From: Pelomyxa schiedti
Lineage: Eukaryota; Evosea; Pelobiontida; Pelomyxidae
Reading direction: 5' to 3'
Assembly: GCA_020536535.1 (NCBI GenBank)
Contig: JAHLWZ010000276.1
Span: 3,575 to 67,574 of the forward strand
Length of the DNA stretch: 64,000 nt
Part shown: one piece after another, positions 10,215 to 20,505 of the stretch
Layout of the letters: each line of letters begins with the position of its first letter
Position numbering within the stretch: the stretch's first letter is position 1
Notes under the pieces: model-generated
Told to the model about the DNA's origin: nothing
Databases searched by the model: none
Seen by the model: the letters and a program-made list of their open reading frames with translations, nothing else
Program-made: the position numbers and the translations under genes

Positions 10215-12198
10215 CTAAGTCCAGTTCACTGTGAATGTCATGGTGCGGGGTGGTTCTGGAGGGTTTGGGTAGGTCCATATGTTCATCATCTCACCAGTTC
10301 TGGAGGGCTTGGCAAAATAATCTTGGGGCCTTCCTACATAGCCGGTGACCTTTGTTGTTGTTGTCAGTCAGTGTTTGGTTGTTGATAATAATAACTTATT
10401 TGTTATGTGTTGGTTAAAATGGAAGGGAGGGAGTAACTGAGAGAAGTGGTGTGGTGGCAGCTTACTTGGTACCGCATTAGCTTGTTCAGCCTCTTCACTT
10501 TCACTTCTATTTTCTCAGGTGCACACTGGAGCTTGAACACAAGTGATGATCCTTCACCGGGGCATTGTGGCCACGTTCCACCAAAACGACTGCACCCTTT
10601 CGGAATTTCAACACACAAGATGATGGAATCAGTTCCCGCCGTCATTGGAGTCATGAACACCGGTTGTGGTTTTTTCACATCATCGGCAGCTCTTCCTCCA
10701 TTTGCGTTTGCATTTTCATGATCATTTCCAACATCACTTCCGCTGGGATGATCCGCTGCCGTCTGTAGTTGTTGTATGTTAGAATGCGTGCAGGCGGATA
10801 TTAGAGAGCAGAAAGATAAATCGGAGATAGATGGAGAGAAGGGATATTACTTGTCGTACTTCAACTTCAAATTCTTGGGTGGTTCGATTGCTACTACTAG
10901 TTGTTGATGATGTACTTACAATTTCAGTGTGAGGAACTTGTTCTGCTGAAGAAGATCGCAACGGAGCAGCCAGATCAGCCACCACCATTTTTGCTGTTTT
11001 CTTGTGGCGAACGGTCCCTGATGTGGTGGCAGCAAAAGCAGCAATCCTCTTTTTTAAAAACAACTGTTAGAGAATTATATTATACGGCATATATATGAAT
11101 TACCGGTTTCTTGGGTGTTGGTTCAACATATGCACAAACAGAAGCAGAGGAAGTAATTGCACTCAATGCCTTAGCCGCATCGTCATCATCATCAGACGGC
11201 TTGACTTGATTACTCTCAAGCTGATCATGATACTTTTGATGTGCCTTCACCAACTCGTCTTTGCTGTGTGATTTCTCAGCCTGAAGGGCAGTGATCTTTC
11301 TTGACATCTGAGAATTCTGCTCTTTAAGAAGTGTATTCTCCTTTTGCAATTGAGTCTGCATGCATGCCTGCCGGAGAGGTTAAAAATGTGCCTGACTCCA
11401 CAAGTGAAACGGGTTTTTTTTTTCAATTAGTATGTGTGGGAATATTGAGAAGTGACTGAACAACTCACGTTGCTATTATTATTATTACTGTCAATATTGT
11501 TTTGTTGCTACTACTACTGCTACGCAAAAGAGTGAACAATACCAGTTTCTTTATTTCTTCATCGTTGTCTGCAGCCTTTGAATTCAAAGCAATTACAGTG
11601 TCATCGGCTTTCTTTTTGGAAGTCATGAGAGACTCGAATTCTTTCGTGAGTTGCTGATAGGAGTCTTGTGCCTGTGCAAGTTCATCGTTGCGGTGTGCGA
11701 CATCTCCCTCGAGGCCACCCACCTTGACCTTCAGAGCCCCGTTCTCCTCGTCCGACTTTGCGAGCTGGCTCTGCAGATTGGCCAGTTCATCCTTCATTGA
11801 CTGAGCCATCTTCTCCAGCACCCCTCTCTCGGCCGCGAATGTTTCTCGCGCCGCATCCCGCTTCGCTTCTTCCCTCGCGCTCCGGCACCGTCTCTCACTC
11901 TCCTGGGTTATCAAAGAACAGCACTCCTCCTGGTGCTTGAGGCTCTGCTCGACCACCGCCTTCTCGTCCTTGATGGCGTCCCGCTCCTCGGTCACCTTGG
12001 CCAGCTTCCCCTTCGCCGCGCCCAGCTCCCGCGTCGCGCGCTCCACCACTCCTCGCTGTGCTTGGCATCTGCCGCCGCCGCCGCCGTTGGCGCCGCAGCT
12101 GCTGACGGGGCCGCCTGGGCCGGTGCCTTGTGGCGGAGCCGCTTCTCGAGCGCGGTCACCTCCTCCTCGAGCCTCTGCTTCGCCTCGATGGACGACAT
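10215..12198 (-). CDS. Coiled-coil protein with a small C-terminal domain
   Basis: ATG at 12198 (MSSIEAKQRLEEEVTALEKR); the frame is open upstream to about 12333 without another ATG, so an extra 5' exon is possible. A frame change inside a GC-rich Ala tract near 12060-12110 can be bridged by a 38-nt GT-AG intron. A long heptad-rich coiled coil follows (VTEERDAIKDEKAVVEQSL, EKMAQSMKDELANLQSQLA) to about 11550, with further coiled coil (QTQLQKENTLLKEQNSQMSR) at 11360-11230. The last exons hold FMTPMTAGTDSIILCVEIPK and EKIEVKVKRLNKLMRYQ and end TFTVNWT at 10215. Coiled-coil proteins of this kind scaffold cytoskeleton or membranes, but the family is not recognised. Confidence 0.65.
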
Positions 12199-12343
12199 CG
12201 TCGCGGCGCTCGCGGCACGTCGCTCCTTGATGATCTGGGAGACGAGGGCCGCGATGGCGAGGGTGCGACCACAGTTACGATGTCTTCTTCTACGCCCAGC
12301 CGCGGAGGTGGTAGTGTCGGTGGGGGGAAACAACCATCAACAT

Positions 12344-15300
12344 CATATCTGGATCAGTGGGCGGTGATTTTTTTCCCTACAAAAAGTGTAACATCACCAC
12401 CCCGGGCGGTGATTTTGGGCGGTGATGATGCACTTTTTGCAGTCAAATCGGATCACCGCCCCGGGCGGTGGTTGAGCACATAAGCCAGTCAGTAAAATCA
12501 CCGCCCTGGGTTAACCACAAGAAAAAAACTTTTTTTTATGTTGCTCTTAATCTAACTCAATATTTAACAGTGCTGACAGGCCAGTTAAAGCCACTATTTG
12601 TCGCAATAAGCACTCCCAAGTGTTGTGTGTGTCAGATGAAGAGAGCCTTCCTCGACAACAAGCCTCTTTGAGGCTCTTATGCCATTTATTCATTGCCTCA
12701 GCCAGTTCTTGTTTTAGAATACTTGGGGGACCATAGAATTCAGCATCTGACCAAGAATGTTCACACCAATAGTGAACTGAGGGGTTTAGCTTTGGGCTAA
12801 ACAAGGAGTACAAAGCTAACATGTTGTTCCTTGTGGTGTTCCACCTTTGGTGTATGTCATCTGTCAACCTTTCACAGTGCAGCCACTCATACGCAAAATG
12901 CAAAACAGACACAAGATCATCAAGGATACTCCTGATTGTCCGGGTCTGTGTGACATGTGGCCGCCACAACACATCCACTTCCTGATCTAACTCAGTTTTG
13001 ACCTTTGTTGAGAGAGCATCCCAAAGGTGATCCAAACACTCTGAAACCATCACTTCCTTGGCTATGTTTGCCTGAAAAGTTTTCTTTGGCCAGTGAGATG
13101 CACATGTGTTGATGGCAGTCTTCAAGGCAGTGGCAATTGCTTTATAACCTTGAGACTTCAGCCATGTGTGACATGATGACAAGAGATTCAACATCACATT
13201 TGTGAAACAATGCAGAGGATCATACACAAGTCGCTGTAAAACTGGCTTGACAAGCTCTTGAGCTTCTGTTAGATGGTAATAAAACTGCCAGATGTCATTC
13301 TTCCAGTCTCTCAGTTTGTGCTTCACACAAAACCCACAACCTTCCTTGATGCAAATACAGTGGTCATCACAGGATGCTTGTGATGCACTGGGCATGGCAC
13401 ATGAGGATGACAATGGCACAGCTTGCATCCAGTCCACACAGCAACAAGTTCTCACAGGCACATTTGATGAAGAACCATCAGTGAGAGCAACAGTTAACTC
13501 CCTCTGGTGAAGAGCATCCAGGAAAGCATCAAAGTGAATCTGTGCCTCAATGTGATGCAAAAGCAGGGAATCACAGGAACCATCCTGTTTCAACATTGCT
13601 ATTGTTCCAAAGCAAGCTTGGTGTTGAGGAGATTTGACAGAGCCAAGACTCAAACCATAGAAGAGATTTTTTCCCCAGAGCTGCCTCCCATCAATGAAGC
13701 CTTTCACCAAGATATGGCCCAAACCATGAAGATACCACAATCTGTGAGAGGAAGCATGTCGAACAAGAAAAGAAAACATTGCTGAACAAGAGAGAAATGC
13801 ACCATTTAAGGGGGTTTGCAGTGGTGCTATATGGGCCCAATCACTGTGCTCATGCAAACATTGCTGTATTGCCTTCTTCCTCTGCTTCAGCTTCAGTAGT
13901 TTACACAAACACACCCATTTTGGATTTGACAAATTCATCCGCAGCTTCACAAATGTACTTTTTTGGATTTCAGCAATTCGCTCACTTTTTTTCTCTGGTG
14001 ACCTACAGCTTTGGGCATGTTTCCAAGTTGTCTCAGAGGAATCTCAAACAAAGATTTAACAAGCTTTTTTTATGTTTTAAGGCAAAACTTTTCAAGCATA
14101 CGTTGATAAGTTTGTGTCACAGACTGTTGGAGTTCAGCATTGGTTTTTTCCAGCTGATCATTGTGTTGTCTCAGACCTTGCAGTACAACTTCATACTCTT
14201 TTTGCTTTTGGGCCAGTTGTGTTTCATACCTCAAATGTTGGGTGTGAAGCTCTTTTTGCAAATCCTCCACAGTGCTTTTCAACATTTGTACTTGATCTTG
14301 AAGTAAATGCCTCTCTTGGGAGTATTGAAAAGAGCAGAAACGTTGAGTTTCCTCTCGAGTCTTCTGTAGCATCTGTATTTGTTCATCATGAAGGGTCTTC
14401 AGATGTTTTTGTTGTTGCTAAACAATGTTACTAAATAAATGTGTAAATGGAACTTACTTTCAACTCAGTTAAGCAAAGCTGTGTTGTTTCAAATTGGGAA
14501 CTTTGAGATGATTTGAAGTATGCATTGTATTGCTGGCGCAGTGGAAGTTGGGATGAAGGGACTGCAGGGGGATCTTCAGTCTTGGAGGTTGGAGTGGATG
14601 AAAATGGTGAAAGAAGTTTATGATGGGGACGGAAAAGATCTTTAAGAAGGAGTGAGAATGTGCTTTCTTGTAATAAAAGATGTGTGGTATCATGAATTTC
14701 CTCAATGTCAGTGACAGGCACATTTCTAAGAGCACCAGCTTTAGTAACAACCTCCATTGTCAGCAATTCTGATGTGTCAGGTAACTTCTCAGCTGCCTCA
14801 GAGCTGAGCAATGTGATGCGAAACTCCCCCCAAGTGTTTGCAACAAGGTGCTTGTTCTCCCTCTTTTGATTTTGAAAGATCTTCACAACATAATGTGGGG
14901 ATGCATATCCCCACACTGTTACTTGCTGTCCCACAGTGAGAACAACAATGTCAAAAGGAGTTTTTCTCTCCACCTTCACTGATTCCCAATACTTCACCCC
15001 ACTCTTTGCCACACTTTTGATTTTTTTTTCTCCACTCCAGAAGTACTTTTTTTGGGGGGTGTATCTACACACCTCATCCTTTTCTTTTTTGTTCTTCTTT
15101 TCTTCAATTTTCATCTTTGCCTCTCTTTCCTTTTTTTTGGTTTCAATTAGTTCTCGCAATGCTGTTGCAAACTTTTCTCCTTTCTCCCATTTGACTTCAC
15201 CATCTTTGTTCAAACACAAAGACAACAGGTGATCTAATTCTGAGACAGCACATTTCACTCCCTTCATTTTTGGTATCCAATTCATGTCAGGTTCCTCATC

Positions 15301-15529
15301 TATTGCAATACAGTGCTCAAGGCTATTGTACCAAACTAGATTTAAATTAGTAATTGTTACTTGTGAAGAGATATGACCTGTTGATTCAGATGATGTTGTA
15401 GAGGTACAAGAACTTTGCTCATTGGTGTGACATGGGTTGTCCTGACTTACAGAGTCACTTGCACAAAGAGAAGGAGTATCTTCATTCAAAAAGTCTTCTG
15501 GTAACTGAACATCAACCACCTGTTTCAAA
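12344..15529. mobile_element. DNA transposon, left part, truncated by the assembly gap
   Basis: The left end is CATATCTGGATCAGTGGGCG at 12344, identical to the left end of the second element at 59035, whose right end is the inverse of it. Subterminal DNA carries several direct and inverted GGGCGGTGAT motifs at 12357-12480, typical of transposase binding arrays. The interior encodes one large spliced minus-strand protein. The right end is missing: the sequence stops at the N gap at 15530, and the second copy shows what should follow (a 12-bp-period GGTGTGGCGACG-like tract and the right terminal repeat). The left end abuts the 5' end of the coiled-coil gene. Confidence 0.85.
12547..15529 (-). 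CDS. Putative transposase, N-terminus lost in the gap
   Basis: Three blocks on the minus strand join through GT-AG introns. Block 1 (15529 to about 14457) runs from [20 protein letters not shown] through a Lys/Glu-rich stretch (14950-15150) and a beta-rich segment (VVLTVGQQVTVWGYASPHYV). Block 2 (about 14418-14090) is coiled coil (LQDQVQMLKSTVEDLQKEL). A ~93-nt intron (GTTTTGCC...GCTGTAG) joins it to SPEKKSERIAEIQKSTFVKL and block 3 (about 14003-12547). Block 3 has a Cys/His cluster (DDHCICIKEGCGFCVKHKL), LTDGSSSNVPVR and a C-terminal helical part ending LSALLNIELD. Over 900 residues are visible with no internal stop, so the gene may be functional. I infer a transposase from its position between terminal repeats; I cannot place it in a known superfamily and have not proved a DDE triad. 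Confidence 0.65.
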
Positions 15530-15629
15530 NNNNNNNNNNNNNNNNNNNNNNNNNNNNNNNNNNNNNNNNNNNNNNNNNNNNNNNNNNNNNNNNNNNNNNN
15601 NNNNNNNNNNNNNNNNNNNNNNNNNNNNN
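15530..15629. other. Assembly gap of 100 N
   Basis: Exactly 100 N, a placeholder of unknown true size. The left side is transposon coding sequence and the right side is a dehydrogenase exon in the opposite context, so any frame reading through the N run is artificial. Confidence 0.99.
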
Positions 15630-15864
15630 TGGTAGTAAGGTGTATGCTGCGTATTGCAGCCTGTACCTGCTCTGAACCAAAGTAGGCCTGTGAAGTGACA
15701 AGTGGGGGGTAGGTGTTTAGCAGTGCCCGGCCCTTTTGCAAGGCATCTTCGGATATGTCATACAAGTACACGGAGTAACCATGCAAAGCACACTGAAGTG
15801 CAATCTGGGTGCCCAGTAAGCCGGCACCCACCACAACTACGGTGTGTATATCCTCCACGGTCAT
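15630..15864 (-). CDS. 3-hydroxyacyl-CoA dehydrogenase, N-terminal fragment
   Basis: ATG at 15864; about 78 codons before the gap. The protein starts TVEDIHTVVVVGAGLLGTQI, a Rossmann GxGxxG fold, and continues ALQCALHGYSVYLYDISEDA with the acidic residue after strand 2 that selects NAD over NADP. The family oxidises 3-hydroxyacyl- or 3-hydroxybutyryl-CoA with NAD+. Enzymes of this kind are about 290 aa long, so roughly 210 residues, including the catalytic His/Glu and the C-terminal helical domain, are absent and must lie in the gap or have been displaced by the transposon or a misjoin. The next gene's stop codon is only 52 bp upstream at 15917. Confidence 0.8.
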
Positions 15865-15916
15865 CTCTGTTTTGCGTTAATACATATGAATAAGTGGCGG
15901 GATATTTTAGTGCACC

Positions 15917-16585
15917 CTACCACAAGGGAATAAGTGCGACGTGATTAGTAGGGATATAAAGGAAGGCGTATAGCAATCGGGGTGATATTCGATTATGGGG
16001 ATGGGGGAAAGGGGGAGGGGACATTCCCTTGAGGGAAGGAGGGAGCACGGCGGCGCCATCCCTCACGCGCACCACCAGCGGCACTCTGCCCACAAGGCCG
16101 AAGAACTCCCTGTCAAGCGTGGCGCTGTGGTCCAGCAACCACACATCCCCCCGCTTCCCACTAGCACTGCTGCTACTACTGCTTCTACTACTGGTAGTTG
16201 GAGCCGTAGCAGCAACAGCAGCAGTGGCAGTGGCCCCACCGAGGCTAGTAGTACTAGAACCAGTACCGGCGTACTTGCGCAGCGCGGCCGGGGGTGGGGG
16301 TGTGTCCTCGTCGTCGTAGTCGCAGTCGCCGTGGAGGGCTATGAGGAGGTCGTCGGGGGCCACGTTGGGGATGCCCAGCTGGTTGTGGCTGTGGTGGCTG
16401 GGGTGGGGGCTGCCGCCGGGCGTGCGGAGGATACACGAGGCGAGGTCGTGGCCGGACCAGCCCTCTTCCGCCGCGACCATGGCCGCCCTAGTGCCGCCCT
16501 CACCCTCGCGGTCGTCCCCTGTGGCCGTGGTGGTTGTTGGTGTGTGAACCACCCATACACGGTGTTGTTGCGGTCGCCTATCCAT
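15917..16585 (-). CDS. Uncharacterised protein with Ser/Ala/Thr tracts
   Basis: Single frame of 222 codons from the ATG at 16585 (MDRRPQQHRVWVVHTP) to the stop at 15917. The middle is low complexity (Ala/Thr/Ser around residues 110-150). Conserved-looking segments are WSGHDLASCILRTPGG and VWLLDHSATLDREFFGLVGR. The same DNA is also open on the plus strand, but the minus frame has an ATG in good context and ends 52 bp from the dehydrogenase start on the same strand. No family recognised. Confidence 0.5.
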   Translation of the reverse strand: MDRRPQQHRVWVVHTPTTTTATGDDREGEGGTRAAMVAAEEGWSGHDLASCILRTPGGSPHPSHHSHNQLGIPNVAPDDLLIALHGDCDYDDEDTPPPPAALRKYAGTGSSTTSLGGATATAAVAATAPTTSSRSSSSSSASGKRGDVWLLDHSATLDREFFGLVGRVPLVVRVRDGAAVLPPSLKGMSPPPFPHPHNRISPRLLYAFLYIPTNHVALIPLW

Positions 16586-16775
16586 TGCCTTGTGTGAAGA
16601 GAAAAAATTCGGCCCAAAATGGTTCTGCCGACGGGCAGGGTAAGTTTGAAATCGATGGCCGATCCGATTCACCGGCTCATCGGCAGCACCCAGATTCCCT
16701 GGTACTGTAGTACCCGGGCAACCTTTGGCACACTAAAAAGATGGGTCGGAAGAAGTTGTGGGATTGGTATTTTAT

Positions 16776-19700
16776 TTACTTGGTAGTAAGAATGGTATTC
16801 ACAATAGATTGTGCTGCCAGAGGGAGGCCAACCACAAGTGCAAATCCAAGTAGAACCTCGCTGTTGACAAATGAAACGTCATCATAGTGCCCCTGTGTCA
16901 GTGGCCATGATTTGTAGTAGTGTGATATCTCATACACGGCAGCGGATAGCACTGCATGCATAAAAACAGTGTTCCACAGCAACTGCCCTGCTGATCCTGC
17001 AGCCGGCTGGATTGTTGTGGGTGTTGTGGTTGGTGATGTTGTTGATTGGCGTTGGTGGATTTGGCCCAGGCATGTGGCCGAGACAAGAAAGCAAGAGAAT
17101 TTGTGCAGCACTGTTAGGATTACACTGAGAACCTATGTTTTGATTGGTGGGTATTACTAGTTGGTTCCGGAGAATTTTAATAAAGGTGAACGGAATTGAT
17201 ACCGGGGGAATCATGGAAGGGTACGGCAGCCAAACTCTGCAGAGCGGCGGTGCGGTGATGTGGAAGTCTCTTTTCATAGATATGTGGAAACAATAAGCAA
17301 GAGACATTCCAAAGAACGCCAGTAACGGTGGCACAGTGCGTGAATGAGTGTTGCTAATTTCGGCACTCAATTTCCTCAGGGAAAGTAAAGCCGGCAATTG
17401 GCAAAAGATAAATGTCGCTCTTTCTTTTTGATCCTCCAGAATGAAAGTGAGTACCACTGCCGGCAAGTGCCAAAGGTGGAGGCCCAGGATTGCCTGAGAA
17501 TTTGAGATCGTGAATGTGACATTGTGATAAAATACCGGGTAAATCAGAGTGATTACAAAAAAAACTCCGCAGAGAAGAACGATGAAATTGTCCAATTCCT
17601 CACTTCTTGATGCAGAAAGTTTTGTATCCTTATACAGAACAATGAAGACCAAGCCCGCACACAGATTAACGAGGCTTTTTTCTTTCCACCCATTGGCATC
17701 GAAGTACTGCCACACACAAAAACTACAGTGAGGTTATCATAATAATAGTTGAGAAGGTTCCAGTCATTACATGGAAAATCCGATGAAACTGAGAACGTTC
17801 CACGGAATAAGAATTTGCCTCGACTCTGCAAAATATTGCATAAGAGGTTCCAGGGTGGATAACCACAGTACCCTCCATCCCAAAGAAAAAAAGGTGATGA
17901 GGTTATCCCATTGGTAATCAAGGGGCAGAGTTTCATCACAAGCTGTTGTTACGATTAGAAGCCCTGCCATCACACCAGCAAGAGGAATTAAACTGCGGAA
18001 GTGTATATTGTTGTAGAATAATTTGTTGAATCCTCCACACAATCCCACGCCTAACCACAGAGAGATTATCCACAGAAATGTATGTATCAACTTTGACATT
18101 CCTTCACATTGTAAATGGTCGTGGGGATCAGTATTAAACGAACTTGTGTGATCTCTCGGGCCGCAGAAGTGCGTGGAGTAATACAGTCCTGAATAGACGA
18201 GCAAGAGGCAGCACACTTTAAGGTACGGAAAGGAGTTCCTCAACACCGATACTGAATTTTAGTCAGAACAAAGTAGATCCTCCAGTATTCTACCACGGAC
18301 GGTTTCAGAAATGCTCCGCATATACTTCTGAACCACTTCCAACTGGTCAGCTCTAGTGAACCCATCAGTAGCAAAAGGCACGTTCATTGCTTCCCGCTCG
18401 GCATTGCTAAGAATACTGCTTTTTGATTCCATATTCTTTCTCAATTGAACGAGGGTCTGGGCATACAAGGTTTTCAAATATGTCCAGTTGGTTGAGGCAG
18501 GGAAAGCAACGCCCAGCGAATTCAATGGAATACTTGAACATGAAAAATACTGGGAAAGAGTTGGTGCCACGTCAGTCACTTCCAATAGAGGTGGAACTGT
18601 GCCCGAAGTGATGTTTCCCCAGGCCTGCTTGTGGAGATGCGGATTGTACAACGTAACGAATGCTTCATTGCCTTCCACTTGCAACGCATTTGGAGAATTC
18701 AAGCCTTCAGAAGGTGCTACTCCATGATCAGACATCACAGCTAGAAGGTAATCGTCGTGTGCACTCACCCATTCTTTTACTTTTTCAAGATTCTAGTAGA
18801 GTTTGAGGTTGAGGTCCTCCTGGGTGTGCGCATACCTTCTTAAACGCAGAAACCATTCTTTTTGATGTCTTGGAGAATTGAGCAGTATTTTGCTTGTGGT
18901 TTGCCATGTCCAAAACTGCAGAGGAAGCTACTACGTTGCAGGTCCCAAAATTAGTAACTGAATCAAGCTGCAAGTCGATCTGGGAACGTCAACTGCGATG
19001 TTGAGGAGAATCGGGGAGTACAATGCTTTCATTGAACATTAAGTGCGGAAATAACACACTGAGATCCGCGGAATAGTGTTGCTTTGCCACCCACTTCTTA
19101 TTATACGCGAATAGATGAACGAATGAGTCATAATAACCTTCCATTGCATAAAAAGCAGTCTGTGTTTTAACTTAGGAAGAGAAAGCAACCCTGAAATATT
19201 TAGTATAACGGGGCAATGAGTACTGGTGATTTCGCCAGTGCATCACATTCATAAATTTGGTGAAATAAGTTATCAATCTTCACTGCAGTTCCAATGGTAT
19301 TTTTGCTGAATACCCCTGTAAAGAAGCTTGTCATAACCGGTCCTACCGCTTGCAAGTAACTTGGTGGCGATCGCACTGGAATGGAAGGTGAATTCTATAT
19401 ACCCTGGAGTGTATCAGTTACCTCGAAATGTGTGCACGTTTTCCCCTGTTGTTATTCCTTGGCGCTTACCGATATCATAGTTCAGGCCCTCAATAAAAAA
19501 AAGGATAAACCTGGGGCCAGATAAAAACTCACTCAAGAAAAAAACTTGATGTGCATACTTGTCATACCCAAGACCATGTTCCTTCTTCCTTGGGCACATC
19601 TCACCATCCCCGTAGACATAATCTATGACATTCCTAAAGTTAACAAAGGACAGGAAAAAGTTTAGAATTTAAAACTCTGGAAATCCCTTGAGCCCGCCAT

Positions 19701-20094
19701 AGGAATAAGGACAGCACGCACAATTATCGCGCGTCCAGCACTCCCTGTTGTCGCTCCCCGGGCGCGACAACGCAATGCCAGCGGAATCCCCATCCCACAG
19801 CATCCTACCCCCATTACACACGCACAGGTACCCGGCCGTCGCGTAGCAGCACAGGAACACAAGGGCAGCCCCGGGCAGCCGCCGCAGCCCCCCCGCCCCG
19901 GCTGCTGCTGGTTCCCTCTCCCTCTCCCTCTCCCTCTCCCGCCCCGGCCCGGTGCCTCGTGGTGGTTCCTGCACCTGGTAGTGGTGGTGGTGCCCATCCT
20001 TGCCGGCACCGGGCGCCGTTTGTGTGGCCGCGGCTTCCTCGTCCTCGTCCTCGTCATTGTCCTTGTGTGTGGGTGGAGCTGTGCGGCATTTCAT
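16776..20094 (-). CDS. GPI ethanolamine phosphate transferase (PIG-G/PIG-O type)
   Basis: ATG at 20094, stop at 16776, many introns. The N-terminus is charged with an Arg-Glu run, followed by a signal-anchor segment (GAALVFLCCYATAGYL). The luminal alkaline-phosphatase-like domain shows GPRFILFFIEGLNYDI near 19500, where Glu stands in place of the usual metal-binding Asp, then MTSFFTGVFSKNTIGTAVK and the family's metal motif VMSDHGVAPSEG near 18730. From 18250 to 16776 the protein is a chain of hydrophobic segments, e.g. FVVITLIYPVFYHNV-like and LLGFALVVGLPLAAQSIV, as in the multi-pass C-terminus of this family. The enzyme adds phosphoethanolamine to GPI mannose in the ER membrane. The subtype cannot be fixed by eye. 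Confidence 0.8.
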
Positions 20095-20505
20095 CTCGTC
20101 GTAGTCGTGGCGTTGTTGTTGATCACCATCACTGTCTCAGGCTCATTATTCCATCATGTGGTGGGGAGCCGCATTGGCATCGATGCAATCTAGTACACAC
20201 AGGCACTCCTGCGACACCCACGTGTGATTCCCCCAACACCCAAGACTGACATTGCAGAGAGATTCTGGTCACGGGACAGAGGTATGCCTTGTTTGTGCGG
20301 TGTCACACAGTGTGCCCACGTGGCGTGGGGGTTGTTGTTTTGTTGTTTACTTGGTGCCTACTACCCACACAGAAGTTCGGCGCAATCTGATCCCACAACA
20401 CCGAAATGGAAAGCAGTACGCGGTGATGGGAGATCCGCTGTATCCCTTTTTGTGCTTTTTTCAGCCTTTACAGAGTGCAAGAAGAGCAAGTGCTGCCACT
20501 CGTGT
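20095..20505. other. Intergenic region upstream of the GPI transferase gene
   Basis: About 410 bp between two minus-strand genes. A plus-strand frame is open across 20224-20628 but has no recognisable domain and overlaps the 3' exon of the next gene; nothing else is supported here. Confidence 0.4.

Noticed and set aside
14431-15864. A single frame running from transposon sequence through the N run into the dehydrogenase start
   Set aside because: It exists only because 100 N happen not to contain a stop; the two sides are unrelated.
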